From: Winogradskyella vincentii
GTDB lineage: Bacteria > Bacteroidota > Bacteroidia > Flavobacteriales > Flavobacteriaceae
Reading direction: 5' to 3'
NCBI RefSeq assembly: GCF_020166345.1
Contig: NZ_JAIUJS010000003.1
Span: 248,001 to 312,000 of the forward strand
DNA length: 64,000 nt
The notes beneath the pieces are model-generated. The model ran no database searches and was not told the DNA's origin. It worked only from the letters and a program-made list of their open reading frames with translations. Shown here in pieces: positions 1 to 7,070 of this stretch. Positions within the stretch are counted from its first letter, which is position 1. Every line of letters starts with the position of its first letter. The position numbers were made by a program, and so were the translations under genes.

Positions 1-56
1 GGAAAAATCAACTGCCAATTCTGTTGAATCTCCCATTTTTCTTTAAATTTCTTCAT
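1..56 (-). CDS. 5' end of a small membrane protein gene (DUF6787-like), cut by the window edge
   Basis: Only the first 18 codons are present. The minus-strand reading from ATG at 56 begins MKKFKEKWEIQQNWQLIF and stays open to the window edge. The lysine-rich start followed by a W-x(6)-NWQL segment just before an expected membrane helix resembles the N-terminus of flavobacterial DUF6787 proteins, small inner-membrane proteins of unknown function; that match is from memory. A minus-strand -7 box (TAATTTTG, complement of 74-81) lies about 18 bases upstream of the start, which supports a real gene start. The gene follows the DUF6146 lipoprotein gene on the same strand. Confidence 0.6.
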   Translation of the reverse strand, partial: MKKFKEKWEIQQNWQLIF

Positions 57-58
57 AG

Positions 59-83
59 CTTAATTTTGCGATGCAAAATTAAG
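59..83. promoter_or_regulatory. Perfect inverted repeat carrying a -7 box on each strand
   Basis: Two 11-base arms, CTTAATTTTGC and GCAAAATTAAG, surround the 3-base centre GAT. Each arm contains TAATTTTG, a match to the Bacteroidota -7 consensus TAnnTTTG, one per strand. The minus-strand copy is correctly placed to drive the partial gene starting at 56. The repeat begins directly after the stop codon of the lipoprotein gene 84-521, so it could also act as a hairpin in that transcript, but no T-run follows. The promoter role is inferred. Confidence 0.5.
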
Positions 84-521
84 TCAAATTCTGGGAACAA
101 GTGATGTTAGTCGCTGATTATATTTTAACTGAAAGTAGATAAAATAGTTATAAAGTAAATAATTGACCTCATATCCATAATCAGTAAGATTATCATAATC
201 AATTCTCAATTCGTATAGATTAGGATCGAATACTTGAGGTTGAAGATTTCTTTGATTCCATGATTGAACTAATAGCTGATTCCTGGATTCTAAGAATTGC
301 TGAGAATGAAAACCTCGAGGTCTGGCCGTACTCAATAACCAATTATTAAATCCTGGTTCAATAATTATTATTTCATAGTCGGTTTCATCACTACTGATTG
401 AAACCGTATCGGTTTTAACTAGTGAATCTTCCGTATCGTGGTTTATTACCTGACTAGTGTTGTAAGATTTACAACTAGCAATTAATGCAATTACTATAAT
501 AATTGGTAGTAACTTTTTCAT
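84..521 (-). CDS. DUF6146-like outer lipoprotein
   Basis: A 145-residue protein with a lipoprotein signal: positive MKK, a hydrophobic stretch, then the lipobox IASC with Cys17 as the lipidation site. The mature part has an acidic, Ser/Thr-rich linker (residues 20-48). The folded part follows, with the motifs EIIIIEPGFNNWL, ARPRGFHS and YEVNYLLYNYFIYFQLKYNQRL. This pattern matches the flavobacterial DUF6146 family, whose function is unknown; the assignment is by recall of family motifs. Location should be the periplasmic face of a membrane. It lies upstream of the partial membrane protein gene on the same strand, with only 27 bases between them. Confidence 0.75.
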   Translation of the reverse strand: MKKLLPIIIVIALIASCKSYNTSQVINHDTEDSLVKTDTVSISSDETDYEIIIIEPGFNNWLLSTARPRGFHSQQFLESRNQLLVQSWNQRNLQPQVFDPNLYELRIDYDNLTDYGYEVNYLLYNYFIYFQLKYNQRLTSLVPRI

Positions 522-656
522 AGTATTTAAAGATATTAAAATTATATTTTGATTTTATACCGTAAATGAAATAATTCTCTTCATTTTCAGCAACCACCAA
601 TTAGTGTATTGTGTCTTTTACTGAGTATATATTTTACTATACAAAGTGTGCAATTG

Positions 657-683
657 AAAAAACAGCTCAATTTGAGCTGTTTT
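657..683 (-). terminator. Rho-independent terminator after the DUF937 gene
   Basis: Arms AAACAGCTCAA (660-670) and TTGAGCTGTTT (672-682) pair perfectly. On the minus strand the hairpin is followed by a run of six T. It sits 28 bases past the stop of the minus-strand gene at 711. Confidence 0.75.
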
Positions 684-710
684 AAAATTATATAGTGAGT
701 TTGTACGTGT

Positions 711-1346
711 CTATTTTCCAAAAAGACCTCCAAGTAAACCACCTAGTCCACCTTTCTTCTTACTACCTCCTAAAACCATGCCAGCAACATCATCAATTAC
801 ACTTCCATCACCGTCTGCATCTAAAATACTTTCAAGAAAACTTTGTTCATTTCTAGTTTTATTTCCACCCAGCATGCCACCAATTAATCCTGTTAATTGA
901 TTCTCTGAGCTAACATTATTCTGACGTGCTTGTTTACCTAACACACCCATTAATATAGGAGCTGCTACTTTTAAGATATCTCCAACTGATCCAGCATCTA
1001 TTCCGGCCTTTTGTCCAATAACTTGTTCTACACCTTGTTGTCTTCCGCCAAGTACATGTCCAAGAATTTTAGCACCATCAACCTTTACATCATCATTAAC
1101 TCCACCACCAAATAATCCATCAAGATTATCTAAAATACTTCCATCGTGCTTGCTATTTAAAGCTCCCATAAGCCCTTGTGCACCTCGAGGAGTAGAAGCA
1201 TTTCTCTCCATAGCTTTCATTAAAACTGGTAGAGCCATTGTTAAAACGCTACTTGTTTTACTTTGATCATTTCCTGTAGAACCTGAAACACCACTGATGA
1301 TTGTTTTTCCAAGGTCACTGCTTAATAAGTCTAAAATTCCTGACAT
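711..1346 (-). CDS. DUF937 domain protein
   Basis: A 211-residue glycine-rich protein starting MSGILDLLSSDLGKTIISG. Repeated short helical segments end in glycine-rich turns: LTMALPVLMKAMERNA, IDAGSVGDILKVAAPILMGVLGKQ and VIDDVAGMVLGGSKKKGGLGGLLGG. This layout is typical of DUF937 (YidB-related) proteins, soluble proteins of unknown role. There is no signal peptide or membrane segment. The C-terminal Gly/Lys tail is low in complexity. It is a monocistronic minus-strand gene bounded by a terminator on each side (657-683 and 1388-1415). Confidence 0.8.
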   Translation of the reverse strand: MSGILDLLSSDLGKTIISGVSGSTGNDQSKTSSVLTMALPVLMKAMERNASTPRGAQGLMGALNSKHDGSILDNLDGLFGGGVNDDVKVDGAKILGHVLGGRQQGVEQVIGQKAGIDAGSVGDILKVAAPILMGVLGKQARQNNVSSENQLTGLIGGMLGGNKTRNEQSFLESILDADGDGSVIDDVAGMVLGGSKKKGGLGGLLGGLFGK

Positions 1347-1387
1347 TTTTATATTTTTTTACGATTAATAATTTGACTTGAAGGTAC

Positions 1388-1415
1388 AAAAAAAGTCCCA
1401 ACATATATTAGGACT
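1388..1415 (-). terminator. Terminator after the serC-serA operon
   Basis: Arms AGTCC (1394-1398) and GGACT (1411-1415) enclose a 12-base loop. On the minus strand the hairpin runs straight into seven T. It lies about 35 bases past the serA stop. The stem is short (5 bp), so efficiency may be modest. Confidence 0.55.
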
Positions 1416-1450
1416 CATTTGTTATGCGAAAGTCACAAAAATTAAAATTT

Positions 1451-2401
1451 TTAACCCAAGATATTAATAATTTGGTCTGCTAATTCAACACCAATTCTGT
1501 CCTGTGCTTCATTTGTAGCTGCACCAGTATGAGGCGTTAGCGATAATGAAGAATTCATTAATAATTGTACTTCTGGTTGAGGTTCCTTCTCAAACACATC
1601 AAGGGCAGCACGTGCCACTTTACCACTTTCAATAGCTTTTACAAGTGCTACTTCATTTACAACTCCACCACGAGCCGCATTTGCTATTATAACACCATCT
1701 TTCATTTGATTGAAATCTGCTTCATCAATAACATAATCCTTTTGAGCCGGTACATGTAGAGTTATAAAATCAGCTTGTTTTAAAACATCTTCTTTAGATA
1801 TAGTTTTTATGTCAAAATTGACTTTTTGTCCATCAAAAAAATCAAGTTCTAAGTTGGCTTCTTCAATAAATGGATCAAATGCAACAACTTTCATTCCAGC
1901 CCCTAAACCAATTTTTGCAGTGGCTTGTCCAATGCGTCCAAAGCCTATGACACCTAACGTTTTTCCTTTTAACTCTTTTCCTTTGGCATAGGCCTTTTTC
2001 AGACTTTTAAAATTTTTATCCCCTTCAAGAGGCATGTCACGGTTTGAGTTATGAAGATATCTAGCTAATCCGTAAAAATGACCAAATACCAGTTCTGCAA
2101 CAGAATGTGAGGACGCTGCAGGTGTGTTTATAACGTGAATTCCTTTTTCTCTAGCATATTCTACATCAATATTATCCATTCCAACACCACCACGACCAAT
2201 AATTTTTAGACCTGGACAATTATCAATGATATCCTTTCTAACCTTAGTTGCACTGCGCACAAGTAGAACTGAAATGTCATTTTCGTTTATATAGTTTTGT
2301 AGTTGCTCTTGTGCAACTGTAGTCGTCAATACTTCATAACCAGCAGACTCCAAAGCATTAATACCGCTCTGAGAAACACCATCATTTGCTAATACTTTCA
2401 T
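1451..2401 (-). CDS. serA: D-3-phosphoglycerate dehydrogenase (short D-2-hydroxyacid dehydrogenase form)
   Basis: A 316-residue NAD-dependent dehydrogenase that should oxidise 3-phosphoglycerate to 3-phosphohydroxypyruvate, the first step of serine synthesis. The Rossmann motif GFGRIG is at 153-158. The family's catalytic trio is visible as Arg244 (NAARGG), Glu273 (FEKEP) and His291 (TPHTGAATNEAQ). The protein ends soon after the catalytic domain and lacks the regulatory ACT domain of E. coli SerA, so feedback by serine through ACT is not expected. It sits 25 bases downstream of serC, which supports this substrate over other 2-hydroxyacids. A single operon with serC is likely. Confidence 0.9.
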   Translation of the reverse strand: MKVLANDGVSQSGINALESAGYEVLTTTVAQEQLQNYINENDISVLLVRSATKVRKDIIDNCPGLKIIGRGGVGMDNIDVEYAREKGIHVINTPAASSHSVAELVFGHFYGLARYLHNSNRDMPLEGDKNFKSLKKAYAKGKELKGKTLGVIGFGRIGQATAKIGLGAGMKVVAFDPFIEEANLELDFFDGQKVNFDIKTISKEDVLKQADFITLHVPAQKDYVIDEADFNQMKDGVIIANAARGGVVNEVALVKAIESGKVARAALDVFEKEPQPEVQLLMNSSLSLTPHTGAATNEAQDRIGVELADQIINILG

Positions 2402-2426
2402 TATAATTTTTATATAGATTATTTAA

Positions 2427-3488
2427 TTAAGCTTTACGCTCTAATTCGCTCATTACCTCAACAAGTGCCTTTACGCTATCTAAAGTTAAGGCATTGTACA
2501 TTGAAGCTCTATAGCCTCCAACACTTCTATGACCATTCAATCCATTGATTCCAGCTTCTTTCCACATAGCATCAAATGTTTCTTTTAAATTCTCATTTTC
2601 TAAAGTGAAGGTTGCATTCATTGTTGACCGGTCTTCCTTAACTGAATACCCTTTAAATAATGGGTTTAAATCAATTTCAGAATATATCAATCGTGCCTTT
2701 TTATCATTTTCTTCTTCAATAGCTTTAATACCGCCAAGATCTTTCAGCCATTGCATGGTGAGCATAGACACATATACTGCAAAAACTGGAGGCGTATTAA
2801 ACATACTTCCTTTACCAATATGTACTTTGTAATCCATCATAGATGGTATTTTTCTTGATACTTTTCCTAAAACATCTTCTTTTACAACAACTAATGTTGT
2901 ACCAGCTGGACCCATATTTTTCTGTGCACCAGCATATATGATGTCAAATTGAGAGAAATCTAATTGTCGTGAAAAAATATCACTACTCATATCACACACC
3001 ATGGGAATTGGTGAAGTAGGGAATTTTTTTATTTGAGTTCCAAAGATTGTATTGTTAGATGTACAGTGAAAATAATCATAATCTTCAGGAATATCATATC
3101 CTTTAGGAATATAGTTATATCCTGCGCTTTTCGACGTAGCAACCTCATAAATGTCATCATAAATTTTTGCCTCCTTAATTGCTTTGTCTGACCAAGTACC
3201 TGTATTTAAATAACCAGCTCTTTTTTCTAGTAAATTTAAAGCAACCATTAAAAATTGAGTACTAGCACCACCTTGAAGAAATAAAGCTTTGTAGCCTTTA
3301 CCTTCTAATCCTAATAATTCTAGAGCAAGAGATCTTGCTTTTTCCATTACATCAACAAAAGGTTTGCTTCTATGAGATATTTCAATTAGAGATAAACCAT
3401 CGTCAAAGTTAACAACAGCTTCCGCTGCTTTTTCCATTACAGACTTAGGTAATACGCAAGGACCTGCACTAAAATTATGTTTTTTCAT
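2427..3488 (-). CDS. serC: Phosphoserine aminotransferase
   Basis: A 353-residue class V PLP aminotransferase that converts 3-phosphohydroxypyruvate and glutamate to phosphoserine; in the same family it can also serve vitamin B6 synthesis. Visible marks are the N-terminal NFSAGPCVLP, the phosphate-binding QGGASTQF (72-79) and the PLP lysine at 190 in AGAQKNMGPAGTT. The C-terminus has the substrate motif GHRSVGGYRASMYNA. Length is normal for SerC. It is the middle gene of a minus-strand run: acyl-CoA reductase, serC, serA. Confidence 0.95.
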   Translation of the reverse strand: MKKHNFSAGPCVLPKSVMEKAAEAVVNFDDGLSLIEISHRSKPFVDVMEKARSLALELLGLEGKGYKALFLQGGASTQFLMVALNLLEKRAGYLNTGTWSDKAIKEAKIYDDIYEVATSKSAGYNYIPKGYDIPEDYDYFHCTSNNTIFGTQIKKFPTSPIPMVCDMSSDIFSRQLDFSQFDIIYAGAQKNMGPAGTTLVVVKEDVLGKVSRKIPSMMDYKVHIGKGSMFNTPPVFAVYVSMLTMQWLKDLGGIKAIEEENDKKARLIYSEIDLNPLFKGYSVKEDRSTMNATFTLENENLKETFDAMWKEAGINGLNGHRSVGGYRASMYNALTLDSVKALVEVMSELERKA

Positions 3489-3560
3489 GATATTATTTTT
3501 AGACGTACAAAAATGCTAATTAATTGACTAAAAAGCATTATGAAATTGATAATTTTTAGA

Positions 3561-4619
3561 CTATCTTTTTAACAGGAATTCAACAGTATCAATATTGTCC
3601 GCATAATCCCATAATTGTGGGTTTTGAGTTTTCCCAAAAGCTATTCTATTCTCAAAATCTCCTCTAGTTACAATACATTGAATATTGTCTCTGTCTGAAA
3701 GCAACTTTTCCTTTAATTGCTTCGGGTTTTCATAATATTCATAAAAAACCGTTGCAATTGGTGAAGAATAACTTTTATCTTCCTTTAACATTAAGAATCC
3801 ATTTTCAAGTATATCAAATTCACTCATTAAATATACTGCCTTGTTGTAATCATAGTTATTAGCATATTTGGTTTCGTGAATAATTGGATGCCATTTGTAA
3901 ACTCCATTGAAGAAAGCATCGAAATCATAATCTTTTGGCACAAATAATTTTGAAACATTTCGGCAGCCCAAACCGTAATATCTAAAAATATCATCTGAGA
4001 GCGCTTCTAATTCTTCCTTGGACTCATCACCAGATAAAACGGCAACAGAGTTTCTGTTTTTTCTTATGATAGATGGTTTATTCTTAAAATAGTATTCAAA
4101 ATAACGTGCTGTGTTGTTGCTACCAGTAGCAATGACTGCATCAAAATGCGACAATTTATCTTCAGTGAACTTTATTTTACCTTTAAAACCAGGTTCTATA
4201 ATTTCGAGATATTTTGCTAAAAAGGGTAGAAGGTGTTTATCGTTTGAAGATTGCTTTACCAAAACGCTATGACCCGTAATTAGAACGGAAATAAAGTCAT
4301 GAAATCCTACCAAAGGGATATTTCCTGCCATGATTATTGCTATGGTTTGCTCGTTAACTTCATTAAAGTTATACTTCTCCAACCATTTATTAATATTACT
4401 TATAATCAATGCATTAGACCAAGACTCTAACGAGAATAGAATATTAGTTTTTGAGAACCATCCATTGTTTTCTTCAGCTATTTTTATTTGATGTTTAAAA
4501 CCGTCAAAAAACAAATCGTTTTCTTTAATATCGTCATTTTTGTCAATACCCTTAGTGGTAAACTGACTTAAAAACAATCCTAATTTTGCGAAAGCGTTAA
4601 TTCTTTGTTGTAAATCCAT
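3561..4619 (-). CDS. LuxC-type acyl-CoA reductase
   Basis: A 352-residue protein of the LuxC acyl-CoA reductase family, related to aldehyde dehydrogenases, which reduces acyl-CoA (or acyl-protein thioester) to an aldehyde with NAD(P)H. Family marks are IIMAGNIPLVGFHDF (95-109), the glycine motif IATGSNNTARYFEYYF and the candidate nucleophile Cys219 in YYGLGCRNVSKLFVP. No lux partner genes are near. The genes around it are serC, 72 bases downstream, and a divergent ferredoxin. The natural substrate is not evident from the sequence. The gene order resembles other flavobacterial chromosomes, so it is probably a core gene. Confidence 0.85.
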   Translation of the reverse strand: MDLQQRINAFAKLGLFLSQFTTKGIDKNDDIKENDLFFDGFKHQIKIAEENNGWFSKTNILFSLESWSNALIISNINKWLEKYNFNEVNEQTIAIIMAGNIPLVGFHDFISVLITGHSVLVKQSSNDKHLLPFLAKYLEIIEPGFKGKIKFTEDKLSHFDAVIATGSNNTARYFEYYFKNKPSIIRKNRNSVAVLSGDESKEELEALSDDIFRYYGLGCRNVSKLFVPKDYDFDAFFNGVYKWHPIIHETKYANNYDYNKAVYLMSEFDILENGFLMLKEDKSYSSPIATVFYEYYENPKQLKEKLLSDRDNIQCIVTRGDFENRIAFGKTQNPQLWDYADNIDTVEFLLKR

Positions 4620-4649
4620 CTAGTGTTTGGTAAAAAGTCTTTTTGGCTT

Positions 4650-4671
4650 TATTTTTGCACCTGCAAAATTA
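4650..4671. promoter_or_regulatory. Overlapping divergent promoters inside a palindrome
   Basis: Plus-strand -7 box TATTTTTG lies at 4650-4657 and minus-strand -7 box TAATTTTG is the complement of 4664-4671. Between them is the inverted repeat TTTTGCA-CC-TGCAAAA (4653-4668). A TTTG at 4626-4629 is a possible -33 element for the ferredoxin promoter. The two predicted start sites lie within each other's -7 region, so the ferredoxin and acyl-CoA reductase promoters should compete for polymerase. This is inferred from consensus matches only. Confidence 0.6.
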
Positions 4672-4689
4672 AGGAAAAGAAAAAAGATT

Positions 4690-5043
4690 ATGGCAATTAT
4701 AATTACTGACGAATGTATTAATTGTGGAGCCTGCGAACCAGAATGCCCAAATACTGCCATTTACGAAGGGGCTGATGATTGGAGATATTCAGATGGTACC
4801 AGTTTAAAAGGTAAAGTTGTATTACCAAATGGTAAGACTGTGGATGCGGATGAAACGCAAGAACCAATTAGCGATGAATTGTACTACATAGCACCAGATA
4901 AATGTACAGAATGCATGGGCTTCCATGAAGAACCACAATGTGCAGCGGTTTGTCCTGTAGACTGTTGTGTGCCAGATGAAGATGTAGTGGAAACGGAAGA
5001 GGAATTATTAGGTAAGCAACGGTTTATGCATCCTGACGACTAA
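4690..5043 (+). CDS. 2[4Fe-4S] ferredoxin
   Basis: A 117-residue ferredoxin with two cluster motifs. The first is [12 protein letters not shown] near residue 8. The second is the expanded [18 protein letters not shown], in which the third and fourth cysteines follow a longer gap; this fits the YfhL/FdxN-like group. The acidic C-terminal tail is typical. The start ATG at 4690 is chosen because it begins [16 protein letters not shown] and lies about 32 bases past the -7 box. An upstream in-frame ATG at 4627 would place 21 basic residues over the promoter. It probably donates electrons to an unknown partner. It is divergent from the acyl-CoA reductase and followed by a strong terminator. Confidence 0.9.
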   Translation: MAIIITDECINCGACEPECPNTAIYEGADDWRYSDGTSLKGKVVLPNGKTVDADETQEPISDELYYIAPDKCTECMGFHEEPQCAAVCPVDCCVPDEDVVETEEELLGKQRFMHPDD

Positions 5044-5066
5044 TGACAAGAACATAATGATAATTA

Positions 5067-5100
5067 AAATCCTGAATTATTCCATTCAGGATTTTTTTAT
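5067..5100 (+). terminator. Terminator after the ferredoxin gene
   Basis: Arms ATCCTGAAT (5069-5077) and ATTCAGGAT (5084-5092) pair perfectly around a 6-base loop, followed by seven T. Confidence 0.85.
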
Positions 5101-5140
5101 TCTTAAAAGATTAATGTGTAACTTTTAAAAAATATACACA

Positions 5141-5314
5141 ATGAATAAGGATAATAGTTTAGCTAAAGGGATTGCTTTCGGGATTGCGATTGGCGTAGCA
5201 ATAGGTATTGCCACAGATAATTTAGCGATTTGGATAGGTGTAGGAGTTGCATTGGGCGCAGGATTTGGTAATGTTTTGAAAAACAAAAGAAATGATAAGA
5301 ATGATAAATTCTAA
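5141..5314 (+). CDS. Small glycine-zipper membrane protein, 57 residues
   Basis: An open frame too short for routine calling. It begins MNKDNSLAKGIAFGIAIGVA and ends in a hydrophilic tail KNKRNDKNDKF. Two hydrophobic stretches, about residues 9-25 and 29-46, carry Gly/Ala at regular spacing (GIAFGIAIGVAIGIA and GVGVALGAGFG), as in glycine-zipper helical hairpins. Codon use and base composition match the neighbouring genes. It lies between the ferredoxin terminator and a convergent gene, so it would need its own promoter, which I could not clearly place. Function is unknown; a membrane helical hairpin is inferred. Confidence 0.65.
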   Translation: MNKDNSLAKGIAFGIAIGVAIGIATDNLAIWIGVGVALGAGFGNVLKNKRNDKNDKF

Positions 5315-5328
5315 ATAAATCTATTTAG
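5311..5328. terminator. Short hairpin between convergent genes
   Basis: CTAAATA (5311-5317) and TATTTAG (5322-5328) form a 7-bp AT-rich stem with a 4-base loop. It spans the stop codons of the convergent genes 5141-5314 and 5325-5726. No long T-run follows on either strand, so it is a weak candidate bidirectional terminator. Confidence 0.35.
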
Positions 5329-5726
5329 AAAGTAAAGGTGAATGACAATCCATTGTATGGTATGTCATAATTAATTCCTACAGCACCTCTTTGAAGATGT
5401 ACTTTTGCTTTTTTATTATGCTGTGATGCTTTATTGAACAATACAAAACTTGTTATACCCACTCCAACTCCAAAATAAACCAACGGCATTCCATTTTTAC
5501 AATCACTAAGCAGACATTCGTCAATATTAATAGCCATGCCACCTGCAATCATTCCAACTCCACCAGCTAATGCTATCCACCCTGCAGTTGAATTCGTTTT
5601 CTTTTTGGCAATGTGGAATTCATATAGTTCTTGTGGGGTCTGTTTCTGCTCATCGTCTATTACCTGACTATTAGTGTGATTGGTTATTCCTAATGAGAAT
5701 ACCAATAAAATCAAAATCTTTTTCAT
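5325..5726 (-). CDS. Exported protein of unknown function, 133 residues
   Basis: A signal peptide is evident (MKKILILLVFSLGITNHTNS, then Q). The mature part has a hydrophilic helix with EFHIAKKKTNSTAGW and a glycine-rich hydrophobic stretch IALAGGVGMIAGGMAINI. Next come a two-cysteine loop (CLLSDC, residues about 70-75), a second hydrophobic stretch FGVGVGITSFVLF, and a C-terminus GLSFTFTF resembling a beta strand ending in Phe. Two hydrophobic segments with a small cysteine loop between them suggest an envelope protein. I do not recognise a family. It is convergent with the small membrane protein gene and divergent from ychF. Confidence 0.6.
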   Translation of the reverse strand: MKKILILLVFSLGITNHTNSQVIDDEQKQTPQELYEFHIAKKKTNSTAGWIALAGGVGMIAGGMAINIDECLLSDCKNGMPLVYFGVGVGITSFVLFNKASQHNKKAKVHLQRGAVGINYDIPYNGLSFTFTF

Positions 5727-5799
5727 AGCTAAACATTTAGAACTTCTGTAAATTATCCTTTTAGTAGAATAATAGAAATGATTTATATCAGTAATTAAT

Positions 5800-5807
5800 T
5801 ACATTTG
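5800..5807 (+). promoter_or_regulatory. -7 box of the ychF promoter
   Basis: TACATTTG matches the Bacteroidota consensus TAnnTTTG and ends 21 bases before the ychF ATG. I could not assign a clear -33 TTTG partner. Confidence 0.6.
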
Positions 5808-5828
5808 CACTCGCAAAATAATTAATAC

Positions 5829-6923
5829 ATGAAAGCTGGAATTGTAGGATTACCAAACGTTGGAAAATCAACCTTATTTAATTGTTTGTCTAACGCTAAA
5901 GCACAAAGTGCAAATTTTCCCTTTTGTACCATAGAGCCAAATATTGGTGTTGTAAATGTACCCGATCCAAGGTTGGCAAAATTAGAAGAGTTGGTTAACC
6001 CGGAAAAAGTTGTACCTGCTACAGTAGAAATAGTTGATATTGCCGGTTTAGTGAAAGGTGCTAGTAAAGGAGAGGGATTGGGTAATCAGTTCTTAGCAAA
6101 CATTAGAGAAACAGATGCAATTCTTCATGTGTTACGTTGTTTTGATAACGATAACATTGTTCATGTTGATGGTTCAATAGATCCAATTAGAGATAAAGAA
6201 ACCATAGATATGGAATTGCAGTTGAAAGATTTAGAGACTGCAGAAAAAAAGCTTGATAAAGTAAAGCGTGCAGCGAAAACTGGTAATAAAGAAGCTCAAG
6301 CGGAGGAGGCTGTACTTTTAAAAATTAAAGAAAATTTAGAATCTGGTATATCCGTTAGAGCTATTGAATTTTCAGATGAAGATTACGCAGAATATGTTAA
6401 GCCATTGCAATTTATTACGGATAAACCTGTAATGTATGTATGCAATGTAGATGAAGCTTCAGCAACTACAGGAAATGATTATGTTGATAAAGTTTCTGAG
6501 GCAGTAAAAGACGAAAATGCAGAAGTTTTGGTTTTAGCTGTGGGTACTGAAGCAGATATTAATGAATTAGATGATTACGAAGAACGACAAATGTTTTTGG
6601 CAGATATTGGTTTGGATGAACCGGGTTCGGCAAAATTAATAAGATCTGCTTATAAGCTATTAAATCAACAAACCTATTTTACTGCAGGTGTTAAAGAAGT
6701 TAGAGCTTGGACGGTTACTGTTGGTTCTACTGCACCACAAGCAGCAGGAGTCATTCATACAGATTTTGAGAAAGGATTTATTAGGGCAGAAGTTATCTCT
6801 TATGACGATTATGTCAGTTATGGAAGTGAAGCCAAGGTGAAAGAAGCAGGAAAAATGCGAGTAGAAGGAAAGAATTACATTGTGAAAGATGGTGATGTGA
6901 TGCATTTCTTGTTTAATGTTTAG
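5829..6923 (+). CDS. ychF: Redox-regulated ATPase YchF (Obg-related)
   Basis: A 364-residue P-loop NTPase of the OLA1/YchF family, which hydrolyses ATP in preference to GTP and associates with ribosomes. Domain order is a G domain with P-loop GLPNVGKST (7-15) and G3 motif [20 protein letters not shown], a coiled-coil insert around residues 130-170, and a C-terminal TGS domain ending FLFNV. Length equals the family norm. It is a single-gene unit with its own -7 box at 5800-5807 and a strong terminator after it. Confidence 0.96.
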   Translation: MKAGIVGLPNVGKSTLFNCLSNAKAQSANFPFCTIEPNIGVVNVPDPRLAKLEELVNPEKVVPATVEIVDIAGLVKGASKGEGLGNQFLANIRETDAILHVLRCFDNDNIVHVDGSIDPIRDKETIDMELQLKDLETAEKKLDKVKRAAKTGNKEAQAEEAVLLKIKENLESGISVRAIEFSDEDYAEYVKPLQFITDKPVMYVCNVDEASATTGNDYVDKVSEAVKDENAEVLVLAVGTEADINELDDYEERQMFLADIGLDEPGSAKLIRSAYKLLNQQTYFTAGVKEVRAWTVTVGSTAPQAAGVIHTDFEKGFIRAEVISYDDYVSYGSEAKVKEAGKMRVEGKNYIVKDGDVMHFLFNV

Positions 6924-6950
6924 AATAACAATCAAACTTTTCGAAATAGT

Positions 6951-6982
6951 GGCCAATGTTCTCAACAACATTGGCCTTTTTA
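6951..6982 (+). terminator. Terminator after ychF
   Basis: GGCCAATGTT (6951-6960) and AACATTGGCC (6967-6976) form a perfect 10-bp stem with a 6-base loop, followed by five T. Confidence 0.9.
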
Positions 6983-7070
6983 TTGTTAATTACTTTAGTA
7001 AATCCATATTTCATTTTATAAGGTATAGTCTTATATTAGCGTCCTATCAAAAATTTTCGTCCTAAGATCT

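Noticed and set aside
3561..4619. A possible bioluminescence (lux) locus because of the LuxC-type protein
   Set aside because: No luciferase, acyl-transferase or synthetase genes are nearby; the family is widespread in non-luminous flavobacteria.
4627..4689. A 21-residue basic N-terminal extension of the ferredoxin
   Set aside because: It would be translated across the promoter and palindrome; the ATG at 4690 gives the family-typical start.
6660..6971. A minus-strand open frame of about 100 codons antisense to the end of ychF
   Set aside because: It crosses the ychF terminator and mirrors a highly conserved coding region; no start signals were seen.
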